This document shows positions 11,248 through 11,715 of a stretch of 11,715 bases of DNA, piece after piece. How positions within the stretch are numbered: position 1 is the first letter of the stretch; every line of letters starts with the position of its first letter. Position numbers and translations under genes: made by a program. The DNA is taken from assembly GCA_001003205.1 (NCBI GenBank), contig LCOU01000012.1, positions 1-11,715 on the forward strand, written 5' to 3'. Source of the stretch: Parcubacteria group bacterium GW2011_GWA2_47_8b (lineage in GTDB: Bacteria; Patescibacteriota; Minisyncoccia; UBA6257; WO2-44-18). The notes beneath the pieces are model-generated. The model made no database searches, was not told the DNA's origin, and saw only the letters and a list, made by a program, of their open reading frames with translations.

Positions 11248-11267
11248 GATTCCTAGTGGGGGCACCA
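11248..11267 (+). repeat. Duplicate of the tRNA-Lys 3' end
   Basis: GATTCCTAGTGGGGGCACCA is identical to 10829-10848 of tRNA-Lys, from the T loop to the CCA. No other tRNA sequence precedes it, because the palindromic element ends at the base before. Confidence 0.9.
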
Positions 11268-11335
11268 TTGATTTATTACTTGATTTAGATGTAGTCTGTG
11301 CAAAGCGAGTCAAGATTAGCGCGGGAGGCAAAAGG

Positions 11336-11715
11336 ATGAAAATATTGAAATCGCACTTTGTCATTGAAGATAATATTGACGGCGAACGTATTCTGAAAAA
11401 CTTAGAACGGTACGGCCGAACTTGTTATAAGTCCGAGGATAGAATAACTGCGGGTTCTGCAAGGAAGTTTATTGCGGCAATTCTTAAAAGTGGCCATGAA
11501 TCCGTAATTGAACATGAAAAAGTCACGGTGCGAATTATCTGCGATCGGGGCGTAACGCACGAAATTGTGCGCCATCGGGTTGCCTCATATTCGCAAGAAT
11601 CTACCCGCTACTGTAACTACAGATCGCGCGGTATTCAAGTTATTGAACCTTTTTTCTTTGTCGGTAACGAACAGAAGTATCAGATATGGCTGAATGCAAT
11701 GAGTGCTTGCGAAAA
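11336..11715 (+). CDS. thyX: Flavin-dependent thymidylate synthase ThyX (C-terminus cut by window edge)
   Basis: ThyX makes dTMP from dUMP using FAD, NADPH and methylene-tetrahydrofolate. The 126 visible residues contain the ThyX motif RHRx7S as RHRVASYSQES (79-89), followed by TRY, which places the flavin and dUMP. KSGHESVIEHEKVTVRI (51-67) is the conserved 'GH.S..EH...tf.i' block, and ICDRGVTHEIVRH leads into the motif. About half of a normal protein (210-250 residues) is present. GGGAGG (11323-11328), seven nt before the ATG, is the clearest ribosome site in the window. The leader from 11268 to 11335 shows no convincing promoter; TTGATT at 11268 or 11280 could be a -35. Confidence 0.95.
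   Translation, partial: MKILKSHFVIEDNIDGERILKNLERYGRTCYKSEDRITAGSARKFIAAILKSGHESVIEHEKVTVRIICDRGVTHEIVRHRVASYSQESTRYCNYRSRGIQVIEPFFFVGNEQKYQIWLNAMSACE

Noticed and set aside
11182..11364. 60-codon minus-strand open frame
   Set aside because: It runs antisense through the thyX start and leader, the tRNA 3' copy and two palindromes. It has no ribosome site and its composition is that of the repeats.

Overview
The window looks like a chromosome segment of a Candidate Phyla Radiation (Patescibacteria) bacterium, most likely a Parcubacteria lineage. The clues are small, tightly packed genes, few Shine-Dalgarno sites, a short ComEC without a hydrolase domain, an EF-P with a non-standard tip loop, a membrane-protein/VirD4-like ATPase gene pair of the kind common in this group, and GC-rich palindromes of the CCTGCCTGCCGGCAGGCAGG type scattered between and inside genes. 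This placement is inference; there is no rRNA here. TGA is used as a stop (comEC), so the standard bacterial code fits.

Layout. 1-316 (-): 5' part of a TrpR/YerC-like DNA-binding protein, cut by the window edge. 364-2828 (-): mnmA then comEC, sharing one base at TAATG, with the TrpR-like gene downstream. 2829-2930: divergent intergenic region. 2931-3506 (+): efp, ending in a hairpin terminator that also holds the stop codon of the convergent ATPase gene. 3523-9405 (-): secD, secF, a sigma-region-4/HARE-HTH protein, a large membrane-anchored protein of unknown function, and a VirD4/TraG-like DNA-pump ATPase. 9478-10194 (+): a compact M50 site-2 protease, divergent from secD. 10204-10518 (-): a 104-residue unknown protein. 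10519-11335: RNA genes and repeats, comprising an interrupted tRNA-Lys-like remnant, an intact tRNA-Lys(UUU), a possible structured RNA with a terminator, several palindromes and a second copy of the tRNA-Lys 3' end. 11336-11715 (+): start of thyX, cut by the window edge.

How the genes work together. SecD/SecF assist Sec-dependent export, and the membrane protease may act on membrane proteins. MnmA, EF-P and tRNA-Lys(UUU) all serve translation; MnmA 2-thiolates U34 of Lys(UUU), Glu and Gln tRNAs. ComEC is the DNA-uptake channel. The HTH/membrane protein/ATPase trio has its own strong predicted promoters and looks like a separate DNA-handling module.

Main points of interest. (1) Short perfect palindromes occur inside protein genes in frame (three insert-like patches in MnmA, one in ComEC), in a tRNA-like gene, and nested inside one another. 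(2) A second palindrome family keeps a fixed TGACGCGTCA core while its arms differ between copies yet remain perfectly self-complementary. (3) secD is broken by an apparent internal deletion with a frameshift, or the assembly is wrong there. (4) Good predicted promoters sit so close to start codons that several mRNAs are probably leaderless.
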